The notes under the pieces were generated by a model, which saw only the letters and a program-made list of their open reading frames with translations, did not search any database and was not told the origin of the DNA. Shown in pieces: positions 26,118-34,959 of a stretch of 64,000 nt of DNA (position 1 is its first letter; every line of letters begins with the position of its first letter). Source of the DNA: Novipirellula aureliae (GTDB lineage Bacteria > Planctomycetota > Planctomycetia > Pirellulales > Pirellulaceae); NCBI RefSeq assembly GCF_007860185.1, contig NZ_SJPY01000006.1, forward strand, positions 364,159 to 428,158, written 5' to 3'. The position numbers and the translations under genes were made by a program.

Positions 26118-27443
26118 ATGGCTAGCTTACGTAAAGAATCCGACCGAGGCCGTACTGGGTGGCGGCTGCGGTTCTATGTCGATAAGAAACAGCGATCACT
26201 CTATTTGAGCGATCCGAGCAAGCGACGGGCGGAAAGCGTGATGCGTCACGTTGACGAGCTTGTGAGGGCCAAGGCTGCGGGCGTTAGTGCCGATGCCGCT
26301 ACCGCAAAGTGGGCCGATGATCTTGATGGGCGGTTGTTTGATGCGTTGGCCCGTATCGGTCTTGTCGATGCGAAACGCAACAAGAGCAAGGGCGATGCAG
26401 GACGCTTGCTAGGTCCGTTCTGTGATGCGTACATAGCGAGCCGTACCGATCTTGCCCAAGGGACGATCGACAACTATGGGCACGCCCGACGGTTGCTTGT
26501 TGAGAAGTTTGGGGAACGATGCGTTATTGGTTCGATCACTGAGGGCGATGCAGAACGATGGCGACGATGGCTCCTTACCATCGTGGTCAAACGGGATGCC
26601 GATGGTAAGCCCACTAAGACGATGGCTGAGGCGACAGTGAGCAAGCACGTCAAACGAGCCAAGACTTTGTTTTCCGAAGCGGTAAAGGACCGTCTGCTAA
26701 CCGAGAATCCATTTCTAGGACTCAAAACCAATTCCGAGGTGAACCGCGACCGCGACCACTACATTAACCGGCAGACGGCAACCAAGGTGCTTACCGCTTG
26801 TCCCGATCACGATTGGCGTTTGATCTTTGCACTTGCCCGGTTCGCTGGTTTGCGACGATGCGAGGTTCTGGCGTTGACCTGGGCGGACGTACTCTGGGAC
26901 GTTGACCGGCTACGGATCGATTCACCCAAGACGGGTTTGCGATTCTGCCCGATCTTCCCTGAGTTGATGCCGTTTTTGAGAGCGTCGTTTGAAGCGGCCC
27001 CCGATGGTGCCAACCGATGTATCCAGCGATACCACCGGCTGGCGAACCTTGGGACGCAACTAAACCGGATTATCGAATCGGCGGGGCTCGTTCCCTGGGA
27101 AAAGACTTTCGGCAATCTGCGGGCGACCCGTAGGACCGAATTGCAGGAACGCTATCAAGATCACGTCGTCAATTCGTGGATGGGGCATTCAAGCAAGACG
27201 GCAGCGAAACACTACTTGCAGGTAACGGACGATCACTGGGCGGCAGGGGCGACGGCAGAGACCGGGGAGCCGATCGACACTGATTCGATTTATGGCGGTC
27301 TTGTGGGCGGTCTTATCAATGCCGATCAGGACGCCTCTAGGGAAATCACCGAACACGAAAAAACCCGTAAAACACTGGGTTTTACGGGTTCAGGATTCGT
27401 TAGGGTTACCCCACTAGCTACCCCGCAAGGACTTGAACCTTGA
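26118..27443 (+). CDS. Site-specific tyrosine recombinase (integrase)
   Basis: A 441-residue phage-type integrase. The N-terminal arm and core-binding domains precede the catalytic domain with Arg in FAGLRRCEVLALTWADV, Lys in DSPKTG, the box GNLRATRRTEL (the usual H-x-x-R reads N-L-R-x-x-R, as is common in planctomycete integrases), SWMGHSSKTA and the nucleophile Tyr in KHYLQV. The last codons (LATPQGLEP-stop) are the 3' end of the tRNA-Gln gene on the other strand, so the integrase is contiguous with its attachment site. It drives integration of the 14.37-27.43 kb element. Confidence 0.9.
   Translation: MASLRKESDRGRTGWRLRFYVDKKQRSLYLSDPSKRRAESVMRHVDELVRAKAAGVSADAATAKWADDLDGRLFDALARIGLVDAKRNKSKGDAGRLLGPFCDAYIASRTDLAQGTIDNYGHARRLLVEKFGERCVIGSITEGDAERWRRWLLTIVVKRDADGKPTKTMAEATVSKHVKRAKTLFSEAVKDRLLTENPFLGLKTNSEVNRDRDHYINRQTATKVLTACPDHDWRLIFALARFAGLRRCEVLALTWADVLWDVDRLRIDSPKTGLRFCPIFPELMPFLRASFEAAPDGANRCIQRYHRLANLGTQLNRIIESAGLVPWEKTFGNLRATRRTELQERYQDHVVNSWMGHSSKTAAKHYLQVTDDHWAAGATAETGEPIDTDSIYGGLVGGLINADQDASREITEHEKTRKTLGFTGSGFVRVTPLATPQGLEP
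27362..27390 (+). terminator. 12-bp perfect hairpin inside the integrase 3' end
   Basis: Arms AACCCGTAAAAC (27362-27373) and GTTTTACGGGTT (27379-27390), loop ACTGG. It lies in the coding region 30 bp before the tRNA, and may protect the tRNA from integrase read-through or act at the attachment site. Confidence 0.5.
27417..27433 (+). repeat. Putative attachment site, right
   Basis: Exact copy of the 17-mer at 14373-14389; 16 of its bases are the acceptor stem and half T-arm of tRNA-Gln. Confidence 0.75.
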
Positions 27444-27489
27444 ATGGCTGGACCAAAACCAGCTGTGTTGCCAATTACACCACGGGGTA
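27418..27489 (-). tRNA. tRNA-Gln (anticodon UUG)
   Basis: The minus strand from 27489 folds as a complete tRNA of 72 nt. Acceptor TACCCCG/CGGGGTA with G73 discriminator, D-stem GTGT/ACAC, anticodon stem GCTGG/CCAGC with loop TTTTGGT giving anticodon TTG, and T-stem CAAGG/CCTTG with loop TTCAAGT. CCA is not encoded. Its 3' half is the integration target of the neighbouring element and the gene is restored intact. Confidence 0.92.
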
Positions 27490-27658
27490 GGAGTAGGCGA
27501 GAGTTTAGTATCTTTCTCGGTTATTGAAAAGAGGAAGTTTCGACTGTTTCTTGCGTTCCTTTCTTTTTTTTTGATTGCAACCATTTTTCTGCAAGTGCAA
27601 CGAAATTCTTGCGGTCTTTGAGATTCTGCGGACGTCGAATCATTGTTTTCGCGATTAA

Positions 27659-28369
27659 CTATTGAGTTTGCACTGCAAATGCAAGTCTCTGTAATTCGCT
27701 GGCCAGGTCAACGTTGACGACCGCGACTTTGGAGCCCAGTTTCAATGTAACGGGCGCGAAATTCAATAATCCACTGACGCCTAGCGAAACCAATTGGTTC
27801 GCCACTTCGGCCGCCTGGGCCGCGGGAATCGCCAGAATTGCCAAATGTGGCGGTTGGGCCGATAGTCTTGCTTGCATTTCGGCGGCGTCATGAATGGGGA
27901 CCCCTCCGACAACCGTTCCGATTCGGGCGGGGTTGACGTCGAAGGCCGTCGTCAACGTGAAGCCGAGTCGCGAAAAACCGCGATATCGCAGCAGTGCGTC
28001 CCCTAGAGAGCCCGCGCCGATCAGGACCACCTCCCAGCGTTGGCCTGACCCGAGCACCTTGCCGATCTGTTCGAGCAGTTCTTCGACGTCGTAGCCGACT
28101 CCTCGCCGGCCGCTAGTTCCGATCGTGCTGAGGTCGCGGCGCAGGATCGCGGCCGAGACGTTGACGAGTTGCCCGAGTGTTCGGCTGTTGATCGTCTCGG
28201 TGCCCGCTTCCCGCAGACGATGAAGCTCACGAAAGTAGAGGCTGAGCCGACCGACCGCAGGCCGCGACAGCTGGGCGCGCGAGCGATCTTCAGCCTGGTC
28301 ATTTCCAAGTGACAATTCTTCCGACAATGATTCTTCCATCGGTGACTCGGACGACATGGGGAACGCCAT
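27659..28369 (-). CDS. rex: Redox-sensing transcriptional repressor Rex
   Basis: Rex senses the NADH/NAD+ ratio and represses fermentative and respiratory genes. The N-terminal winged helix is LSLYFRELHRLREAGTETIN, VSAAILRRDLSTIG, with the Rex-typical GRRGVGYDVEELLEQI next. The NAD-binding Rossmann domain has VVLIGAGSLGDALLRYRGF, and the C terminus has the helix that swaps between subunits. The frame is open to a GTG at 28444; ATG at 28369 or 28357 puts the usual short tail before the winged helix. It is a single gene, divergent from the RDD protein gene. Confidence 0.9.
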   Translation of the reverse strand: MAFPMSSESPMEESLSEELSLGNDQAEDRSRAQLSRPAVGRLSLYFRELHRLREAGTETINSRTLGQLVNVSAAILRRDLSTIGTSGRRGVGYDVEELLEQIGKVLGSGQRWEVVLIGAGSLGDALLRYRGFSRLGFTLTTAFDVNPARIGTVVGGVPIHDAAEMQARLSAQPPHLAILAIPAAQAAEVANQLVSLGVSGLLNFAPVTLKLGSKVAVVNVDLASELQRLAFAVQTQ

Positions 28370-28545
28370 TTTTTTGTCGAGATCGGGAATCGCGGGATGA
28401 GTCTGGTACGGTGTATTCTGCGAAGGGCAGTGGGTGCTAGTCACCCTTAGTGTAACCTATTTTCGCCAGCCAAGAAGCTTGATAAAATAGGGCTGCCGAG
28501 CGTGATTCGCTTTCTGCGCGAAGTCCTTCACAAGGTTATTTTTCG

Positions 28546-29085
28546 ATGTCCTACGGCGACTTAAATCCTTATGCGGCACCGGCTGAAACCGATGCGTATC
28601 GTGGATATTCCAATCCACACCCTCCTTTGGCAACTCGGGTCGAACGCTTTGTAGGTTCTCTGATCGATAGCTGCCTCACCATTCTCGTGTTTTTTACCGT
28701 TGGGATTCCGTTGTTTTTCGCGATCGCTTACTTCGGAGTTGAGTTTGACTTCGATCGCCCCGCATTTGATTTTTACGGGGATCTCGTCGCCGCGTTGTTT
28801 GCGGCCGTTTTTTTTATCATCATCAACGGCTACTTGCTGGCAACCAAAGGGCAAACCGTAGGCAAACTCGTCATGAAGACACAAATTGTGTCGGAAGAAA
28901 CCGATCGCATTTTACCACTGGGGCGGTTGCTTCTTTTGCGTTACGTGACGATTTGGATCGCAAGCGGTTTGCCGGTCGTGGGGGGCTTCATCAACCTAGC
29001 CAATGCACTGGCTATCTTTCGTGCGAACCATAAATGCATCCACGATGACATTGCGGGAACCAAAGTCATTAAGTTGCTAAGCTAA
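28546..29085 (+). CDS. RDD family membrane protein
   Basis: A 179-residue integral membrane protein of the RDD family, so named for an Arg in the first and Asp-Asp in a later segment. Start MSYGDLNPYAAP gives a Pro/Tyr-rich cytoplasmic tail common in planctomycetes. Then come RVERFVGSLIDSCLTILVFF (Arg and Asp positions of TM1), FFIIINGYLLATKGQTVGKL and the Asp-rich terminal segment NHKCIHDDIAGTKV. Function is unknown; RDD proteins are proposed transporters. Confidence 0.85.
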   Translation: MSYGDLNPYAAPAETDAYRGYSNPHPPLATRVERFVGSLIDSCLTILVFFTVGIPLFFAIAYFGVEFDFDRPAFDFYGDLVAALFAAVFFIIINGYLLATKGQTVGKLVMKTQIVSEETDRILPLGRLLLLRYVTIWIASGLPVVGGFINLANALAIFRANHKCIHDDIAGTKVIKLLS

Positions 29086-29108
29086 AACGATCGTCTAGCC
29101 GGCATTCG

Positions 29109-31424
29109 TCAATCGCTGGCGGAGAAGTTAGCGAGGCAGTCGGCTTCTTGCAACATTTGATCGACCATGGCACGGACCGTGCTACCTCTGCTTTCTCGCA
29201 GCACTTGTTTTGCAAGTTGTTGCATCTGTGTTAGAGATAGTTTGGAGAGTACCGATTTGAGTGGCAAAATTCTTGGTGATGATACCGAGAATTCTTTTAG
29301 CCCCAGTCCCACGAGTATGGCAAAGCAGGCAGGATCGCTAGCCATCTCTCCGCAAATGCATAATCCTTTCTTGTGTCGCTTGGCGACGTCGACCAAGTGG
29401 GCGATCGCTTGTAGGACCGCCGGGTGCAGCGAATCATAGTATCGCTCGATGTGAGAATTGCCTCGGTCCGCCGCCAGCATGTATTGGATCAGATCGTTGG
29501 TGCCGAGAGCAAAAAAGTCGACCTCGGTCGCGAAGTGATTGGCCAACAAAACGGCAGCGGGAACTTCGATCATGACGCCAAAGGGCACGTCAGGAATCGA
29601 CCATCCTTCCGCTTCCAGGTTCTGTTTGGCTACACGTACCACCTCTTTGCAAGCGATCACTTCATCCATGCTGCTGACCATCGGAAACATGATCTTTACA
29701 TTGCCATGCGTCGACGCCATCAAGATTGCTTCGATTTGAGTTTGAAACATTTCGCGATGGTCTAGCGAGACACGAATACTACGCCAGCCTAAAAAGGGGT
29801 TGTCTTCTTCGGGCACTTCAAAGTACGGCAGCATTTTATCACCGCCGATGTCGAGCGTTCGAATCGTGACCGATTCTCCAGCGAACGATTCGACGACAAT
29901 CCGATAGATATCGTACTGCGTTTGTCGATCAGGAAAATTGGTACGTGCCATGTAAGGAAACTCGGTACGATAAAGTCCGACGCCTTGTGCTCCATAGCGA
30001 TGAGCTAGTTCCAAATCGCTGACCAGGCCGACATTGGCACGCAAACAAACGCTGGTTCCATCGCTCGACAGTGCATCGCGATCTTTGAATTCCAACAACT
30101 GTTCCTGCTGGCGGACGCTATCGGCCTTCAATCGTTCGTACTCCGAGCGGATAGCATCGCTGGGCTCGATATGCACACAACCGCTGTTGGCATCGAGAAT
30201 CAAAGAGGCCCCGGAGTCGATGAGTTGCAGAGCATCTTTGACGCCGAATAGCGATGGGATGCCGAGTGACTTTGAGATAATTGCTGCGTGTGAATTGCGG
30301 TCTTCGGATTCGAGGATCAACCCCAAAATCATATGATGGTCTAGCGACGCGACATCCGATGGCATTAGTTCTTTGGCAACGATGATCCCTGGATGATGTA
30401 GCTGTACCGATTCACTTTCCTCGCCGAGCAGTTTGGCGAGCAACCGTCGACCAATATCTTCTAAATCGATCGCTCGCTCTCGCAGGTAGGGATCATCGAT
30501 CCGCCGAAAGGCAGCAACGTAGTCGGCCAGTACCGTTTTGACCGCGTTGACGGCACTCGATCCCTGATCGATTTTTACCAGTAGCTTATCGATCAAAACA
30601 CGATCTTGAAGGATCATTAAATGGCTATGGAAAATGGATGCGTCGGCATCACTCAATCGGTCGGCAACTTTTTTCTCTAAGCAGATCGTGTCGATTCGCG
30701 CTGATTCCAGTGCCGATTCGAGCCGCTCTCGTTCACTTTCCATATCGAGCGATTCATCGTCCAATCGGTCCGTTAATCCAAACGCGTGTCGAATCAAAAC
30801 AGCTGGGCCAATCGCGAACCCGGAAAAAGCGGATTGGCCACGAAGAGCCACTGGTTTTTCACAGCATTGTTTGTTTTTGATTTGCTCGACTTTCGAAGCA
30901 TTTGCATCAGCTTGTTCGCGTTCGAGCTGGTCGAGTAAGCGGGCACTCGCGACAACGGTTGACAATTGAAACGCGATCGTACTTAACGCACTCATCTCAA
31001 GAGGGCTAAACCAGCGTGGTTCAATCGATTGGATCGCCAGCACGCCGATGAGACTTTGCTGATTGAATAACGGAATACCAAGAAACGAGTGGTATATTTC
31101 TTCGTTTAAAGATTCGACGAATAGAAATCGCTCGTGTTCCTGAGCCTCATTGACATTCACAATGCCGCCCGTTTCAGCGGTATGCCCAATCAGACCTTCC
31201 CCGATGCTTAGCGTGACCTGGCCAATCAAGTCGGTTGATAAACCGATCGTCGCCCGCAGCGTTAGTTTGTGATTGTCGTAAAGGTAGATCGAGCAGGCTT
31301 CGGTATGCATCCGCTCGGCAACCAGCTGGACGATGTTTCGCAGGGTTTCGTCGGGTCCATGCGAATCGAGAATCAGCTTCGTAATATCTTCGAGTGTCGA
31401 TAAACCGATTCGTTCGCTTTGCAT
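29109..31424 (-). CDS. ptsP: GAF-domain phosphoenolpyruvate-protein phosphotransferase (PtsP, EI-Ntr)
   Basis: Enzyme I of the nitrogen-type PTS, taking phosphate from PEP to HPr/NPr for regulation. It is 771 residues. An N-terminal GAF domain (about 1-165; YLYDNHKLTLRATIGLS, GEGLIGHTAETG) is followed by the enzyme I N-domain, the phospho-His domain with SEDRNSHAAIISKSLGIPS (His active site), and a PEP-binding TIM barrel. The barrel has GVGLYRTEFPYMART, FPMVSSMDEV, FALGTNDLIQYMLAADR and the catalytic Cys in CGEMASDPACF. It stands alone; no HPr or EIIA gene is adjacent in the window. Confidence 0.93.
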   Translation of the reverse strand: MQSERIGLSTLEDITKLILDSHGPDETLRNIVQLVAERMHTEACSIYLYDNHKLTLRATIGLSTDLIGQVTLSIGEGLIGHTAETGGIVNVNEAQEHERFLFVESLNEEIYHSFLGIPLFNQQSLIGVLAIQSIEPRWFSPLEMSALSTIAFQLSTVVASARLLDQLEREQADANASKVEQIKNKQCCEKPVALRGQSAFSGFAIGPAVLIRHAFGLTDRLDDESLDMESERERLESALESARIDTICLEKKVADRLSDADASIFHSHLMILQDRVLIDKLLVKIDQGSSAVNAVKTVLADYVAAFRRIDDPYLRERAIDLEDIGRRLLAKLLGEESESVQLHHPGIIVAKELMPSDVASLDHHMILGLILESEDRNSHAAIISKSLGIPSLFGVKDALQLIDSGASLILDANSGCVHIEPSDAIRSEYERLKADSVRQQEQLLEFKDRDALSSDGTSVCLRANVGLVSDLELAHRYGAQGVGLYRTEFPYMARTNFPDRQTQYDIYRIVVESFAGESVTIRTLDIGGDKMLPYFEVPEEDNPFLGWRSIRVSLDHREMFQTQIEAILMASTHGNVKIMFPMVSSMDEVIACKEVVRVAKQNLEAEGWSIPDVPFGVMIEVPAAVLLANHFATEVDFFALGTNDLIQYMLAADRGNSHIERYYDSLHPAVLQAIAHLVDVAKRHKKGLCICGEMASDPACFAILVGLGLKEFSVSSPRILPLKSVLSKLSLTQMQQLAKQVLRESRGSTVRAMVDQMLQEADCLANFSASD

Positions 31425-31944
31425 GGCTTCGGGGCTGCTTTGGGAAGTGGGCCTTGCAGCCCTGAGAACCTATCCGAAAAGGGGTCTGACCCTTTGGAGG
31501 TATGTTGATTTTTAGGGCGTTTTTGTCCTTGCCGGAGAGGGTCAGACCCCTTTTCCGATGGGCTCGATGCGTCTTGCGTTTCCCTGCGGTGCAACCATCA
31601 TACCAGCAGCATGATCGTTTCAGCATCATCGTCTCGCCAATTTGTGCAGGAAATGAAAATACTCTCGTTCAAACTGGCTTCAGGGCTCCCATCTTAGTGT
31701 TTTCGAATTGCAAAAAATAGGTGCCGTGAATGCCTGGGAAATAGGCGTGGTGCCTGTTTTCTGGGCGGTTGTTTTCGTTAGCGTGATTGGTCAAGGAGCT
31801 GTATGCGTCTTTAGGGGGTTGATTGCGTGGCAATCTGATCCCGCAAGGCGATTTCGTACAATCGGCACGGTAGCTGCACAAGTGGACAAAGATGAGGCGG
31901 GTTATCGAACCAGTTTCCAAAACGACCCAGCAATCGAGGCCTGA
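31425..31944. other. Intergenic region with inverted repeat
   Basis: No gene seen. It contains the 17-bp perfect inverted repeat at 31477-31554 (separate entry) and unremarkable sequence up to the STAS gene. Confidence 0.4.
31477..31554. repeat. REP-like element with 17-bp perfect arms
   Basis: Arms AAAAGGGGTCTGACCCT (31477-31493) and AGGGTCAGACCCCTTTT (31538-31554), 44-bp spacer. The core GGGTCAGACC resembles the GGGGTCAGAC in the RAYT terminal repeats at 10 kb. Confidence 0.6.
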
Positions 31945-32277
31945 ATGATGTATGTAGACGTTGACCATAAACGAACTCCAGCGCCCGCCGCTGGGTCCTC
32001 CAAGCATGGGGCACCGAAGCACTGGCTTGCCGCGGCAAGACGAGGCCTTGAGCAGGGTAGCGAGACAGAGATTCTCGTCGACCTACGAAGTGTCGAACTG
32101 ATTTCGAGCCAAGAGATCGGCGAATTGATTCGGCTGCAGTTATCGGCGCGGCAGAAAAGCAGACGGCTGGTTCTGAACAATCCTCAGCCGAATCTGCTTG
32201 AAGTGTTTACGCTAACTCGGCTCGATCGATTGATCGAACTGAGGCATTCTGCGGTAACGCCTGCCACGTTCGTTTAA
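31945..32277 (+). CDS. STAS-domain protein (anti-sigma factor antagonist-like)
   Basis: 110 residues with a single STAS fold: ILVDLRSVELISSQEIGELI carries the beta strand and helix start with Ser at the usual phosphorylation position, then RRLVLNNPQPNLLEVFTLTR and LDRLIEL. Such proteins bind anti-sigma kinases in partner-switching, or act as scaffolds. No kinase or phosphatase partner is adjacent. The N-terminal 30 residues are basic and not conserved. Confidence 0.72.
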   Translation: MMYVDVDHKRTPAPAAGSSKHGAPKHWLAAARRGLEQGSETEILVDLRSVELISSQEIGELIRLQLSARQKSRRLVLNNPQPNLLEVFTLTRLDRLIELRHSAVTPATFV

Positions 32278-32282
32278 TCCTG

Positions 32283-32407
32283 TTTTAGAACATTTTCATT
32301 TTACAGAATGCCATCGGCTGCGTGTTTCGTGGCGGCGGGTTCGAGCCGCAGCGATCTTCTCAACGGAGGCTGGAAGCCTCCGTCGCATCAAGAGTCAAAA
32401 TGCTCTA
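32283..32407 (-). repeat. Dispersed palindromic repeat (about 110 bp), copy 1
   Basis: On the minus strand it reads CAAAATG-like end, GGAGGCTTCCAGCCTCC, GTTGAGAAGATCGCTGCGGC, CACGAAACACGCAGCCGATG, GCATTCTGTAAAATG. The same order of blocks occurs twice in tandem at 63.63-63.85 kb in the other orientation. Confidence 0.65.
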
Positions 32408-33289
32408 GTAGAGCAGGAATTCGCACATGCAACTAACGGTGACGGCATCGTCGGTGCCGAGTGATGCGGCGGATCCGGCAGTACGTTCAATTGTCGGCAT
32501 GTCGGCGATGTACATCACATTCACGTTCCATGCGACGTCGATGCCACGAATTTTTGACCAGGTGGTGAAGCCGGTTTCGATCGTGTAAGTCGTCTTCTCA
32601 AGTTCGGCAATCGCCGTGGCGGTGACCGATCCCGAGGAAGCGACGTAGTCGGCATTCATATCGTAGATACCCACATTGAAATCGAGCTGACTGGCCCGAC
32701 CAAACAGGTAGCCATCCCAGCCGCTAACGATCTTGGCGCCCTGGAAATCGCTATCAAGAGATTCGTCGAACAACCGAGTCGCACCATCATACAGGTCAAA
32801 ATCTTGGTCAAAGGCCATCAGACTATAGGCCACACCCGCGGAAAGGCCGCCGAATCGAGTTTGCCAAGTATCGCGGATGATCGCGTCACCGCCGTAATGT
32901 CGAACGCTACTATCGACATTCGGGCTTGCACCAGCTAGAGCCGCTGCAACTCCGTCCGCCGGGTTTAAGATCGAGATATCGCCGGCCGTGCCGTTGGATG
33001 AGCCATCGGCCCAGGCGTAAAAAAGGTTGCCTTCGAAACTGGTCCGCGTACCAAGAGCACGGCGGACGGCATCGATGCGAACGATCCCGCCGAAATCGTC
33101 AAGGCTGTCAGAAAACGCACTCGAACCATCGGATGCAGTGCCGAGGTCATAGTTCGGCAGGTCGGTGATCCAGGCTCCGACGCTGCCGGTCAGGTCAAAA
33201 GGGGAGTTGCTTATGGTGCTTTGCGCTTGAGCGAACCCAGGGAAAAGCACGCTCAGCGTCGTTATCAGTAGGGGGAGGGTGTAACGCAT
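32405..33289 (-). CDS. Exported beta-rich protein, possibly outer-membrane barrel
   Basis: A 294-residue protein with a clear signal peptide (MRYTLPLLITTLSVLFPGFAQAQ). The mature part is Gly/Ser/Asp-rich with alternating strands (FEGNLFYAWADGSS, GLSAGVAYSLMAFDQDFDLY, YDMNADYVASSG, YTIETGFTTWSKIRG), as in outer-membrane barrels, and ends in an aromatic residue (EFLLY). The last residues (VSCMCEFLLY) differ from a typical final strand. I do not recognise a family. It is an isolated gene. Confidence 0.6.
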   Translation of the reverse strand: MRYTLPLLITTLSVLFPGFAQAQSTISNSPFDLTGSVGAWITDLPNYDLGTASDGSSAFSDSLDDFGGIVRIDAVRRALGTRTSFEGNLFYAWADGSSNGTAGDISILNPADGVAAALAGASPNVDSSVRHYGGDAIIRDTWQTRFGGLSAGVAYSLMAFDQDFDLYDGATRLFDESLDSDFQGAKIVSGWDGYLFGRASQLDFNVGIYDMNADYVASSGSVTATAIAELEKTTYTIETGFTTWSKIRGIDVAWNVNVMYIADMPTIERTAGSAASLGTDDAVTVSCMCEFLLY

Positions 33290-33541
33290 AGCTAAGGGTG
33301 TTCCAGTAATTTGTTCTCTTGATTAAGCTTTCTAGGAGCTTCGTAGTGATTCTGGTATCGATCCAATTCCTGTGAGTGATTCAATACCGTCGCTTAAGAA
33401 CTCGGATTCTTCTCGTCCGAGGCGAAGGTAGTAGGACTTAGCTTGACGTTTCGCCGTGGTCGTATTGTTCACGATGGTCCGATTGTAGAAATTCTGCGGA
33501 ATGAAAAGGATTTGTGCGTTTTCTCGATTTCTGGATAAACC

Positions 33542-34384
33542 ATGTCGCAGCCCCTAACCGAAGAGCAGCAAAGCGATGAGGTGCGTTTTGGTTTTGGAGC
33601 CAATTGGAAGGCGTTTCTCGAGTCCTTGGACGAAGCACGTATTCAAGAAGCGGTCGCGTCTCTCCGAGAGAATTTGCTTTGCGAGTCTTATGCAGGGAAA
33701 CGCTTTTTAGACATCGGTAGCGGCAGCGGACTGTTTTCACTTGCTGCCCATCGACTCGGATGCGATGTCGTGTCGATCGATTATGACCGTGAGAGTGTTG
33801 CTTGTACCAAACGTCTAAAGGAGCAATTCGGCGATTCGAGTCGATCGTGGTCGATCGATCGAGGGTCGGTACTCGATCCGGCCTTCATGAATTCGATCGG
33901 TACATTCGATATCGTCTACTCATGGGGTGTATTGCATCATACAGGCGACATGAAACGTGCGATTCTACTTGCGAGTGAACGAGTCAAGCCGGGTGGAAAA
34001 TTCTTTATCTCCATCTACAACCATCAAGGTGGAGCAAGTCGTCGTTGGCTTAAAATTAAGCGGATTTACAATCGCTTGCCACCGAGAGTGCGGCCGATAT
34101 GGGTGATCATGATCGCGGGAGTTTACGAACTCAAATTTGCTTTCGCTCGGCTTTTGCAGGGACGAAATCCGCTGCCTTTTGCCGATTGGAAAGCAAAGCG
34201 TCGTGACCGCGGGATGTCGGCCTGGCACGATTGGGTCGATTGGGTCGGTGGGTTGCCGTTTGAAGTGGCGACGCCTGAAGCGATTATCATGCCGCTTCGC
34301 GAACAGGGTTTTGTACTCGATCGTCTGAAAACCGTGGGCCACGGATGGGGATGCAATGAGTACGTGTTTCATAACGAAATGTAG
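33542..34384 (+). CDS. Class I SAM-dependent methyltransferase
   Basis: A 280-residue protein. Motif I is RFLDIGSGSGLFSLAAHRLG, followed by the acidic loop VVSIDYDRESV that binds the SAM ribose, and motif II/III regions FDIVYSWGVLHHTGDMKRAI and LLASERVKPGGKFFISIYNH. The C-terminal third (LKFAFARLLQGRNPLPFADW) is an extra domain seen in methyltransferases acting on lipids or sugars. The substrate cannot be read from sequence. Start ATG 33542. It is a single gene. Confidence 0.85.
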   Translation: MSQPLTEEQQSDEVRFGFGANWKAFLESLDEARIQEAVASLRENLLCESYAGKRFLDIGSGSGLFSLAAHRLGCDVVSIDYDRESVACTKRLKEQFGDSSRSWSIDRGSVLDPAFMNSIGTFDIVYSWGVLHHTGDMKRAILLASERVKPGGKFFISIYNHQGGASRRWLKIKRIYNRLPPRVRPIWVIMIAGVYELKFAFARLLQGRNPLPFADWKAKRRDRGMSAWHDWVDWVGGLPFEVATPEAIIMPLREQGFVLDRLKTVGHGWGCNEYVFHNEM

Positions 34385-34502
34385 ATCGTCGATCTGCCGT
34401 CCGAGTAGAACGCGTTTGCAGTCAATCGATCGAAAGTTGGGCTCAGCCCATCGGCGGAGGTTATCCCTTCAGAGAGCTGAGCGACATTGCGGCGAAGCCG
34501 TT

Positions 34503-34940
34503 TTACGGTTTCATTCGCTGTGAGTTCAGAGCCTCGATGAATTGGTCGAGATCTTTTGGCGAAACGAGGTAGCTGCGTTTATCGGTCTTGATGCAAACCC
34601 GACGTACCGACAAGGCGGGAGCACTGGCAATGCTGCGCGATTTCGTTACCGACTCAATCGACTCGAGTGGGATTTGGTAGCACAGCATTCCACAGCGAAT
34701 TGACAACGCGTCCGTTAGGATCGTGTAACGACAAGGAGCCGTGAACAAGGCCGTCAACAGGAGGCATCCTGTACCGACCAAAAAGACGATCGACGCATCG
34801 CCAGGCTGTTCCTGAAAAAACAAGTACAACCCTAGCGCAATCGATAGGCCTGGAGCGAGCATCAACAAAGCGGCCAGCCAAAGATCGATCGCCGAGTCGA
34901 ATTGCATCGGTCGTTTAGAGTGTTTGTCAAATGCGTTCAT
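34503..34940 (-). CDS. PH-domain membrane protein
   Basis: 145 residues: two transmembrane segments (WLAALLMLAPGLSIALGLYL and IVFLVGTGCLLLTALF), then a bacterial PH-like domain (YTILTDALSIRCGMLCYQIP, LESIESVTKSRSI, RRVCIKTDKRSYLVSPKDLD, FIEAL). This is the YdbT/YvcR-like 'bPH' architecture. Function is unknown. It lies 19 bp downstream of the thioredoxin lipoprotein gene on the same strand and is probably co-transcribed. Confidence 0.75.
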   Translation of the reverse strand: MNAFDKHSKRPMQFDSAIDLWLAALLMLAPGLSIALGLYLFFQEQPGDASIVFLVGTGCLLLTALFTAPCRYTILTDALSIRCGMLCYQIPLESIESVTKSRSIASAPALSVRRVCIKTDKRSYLVSPKDLDQFIEALNSQRMKP

Positions 34941-34959
34941 CGGGTCGGTGGTTGATACC

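Noticed and set aside
30034-30336. Open frames antisense to ptsP
   Set aside because: Shadow frames of a strong coding region; composition explained by the opposite strand.
31477-31554. Rho-independent terminator for ptsP
   Set aside because: The 44-bp spacer between arms and location upstream of the ptsP start do not fit a terminator.
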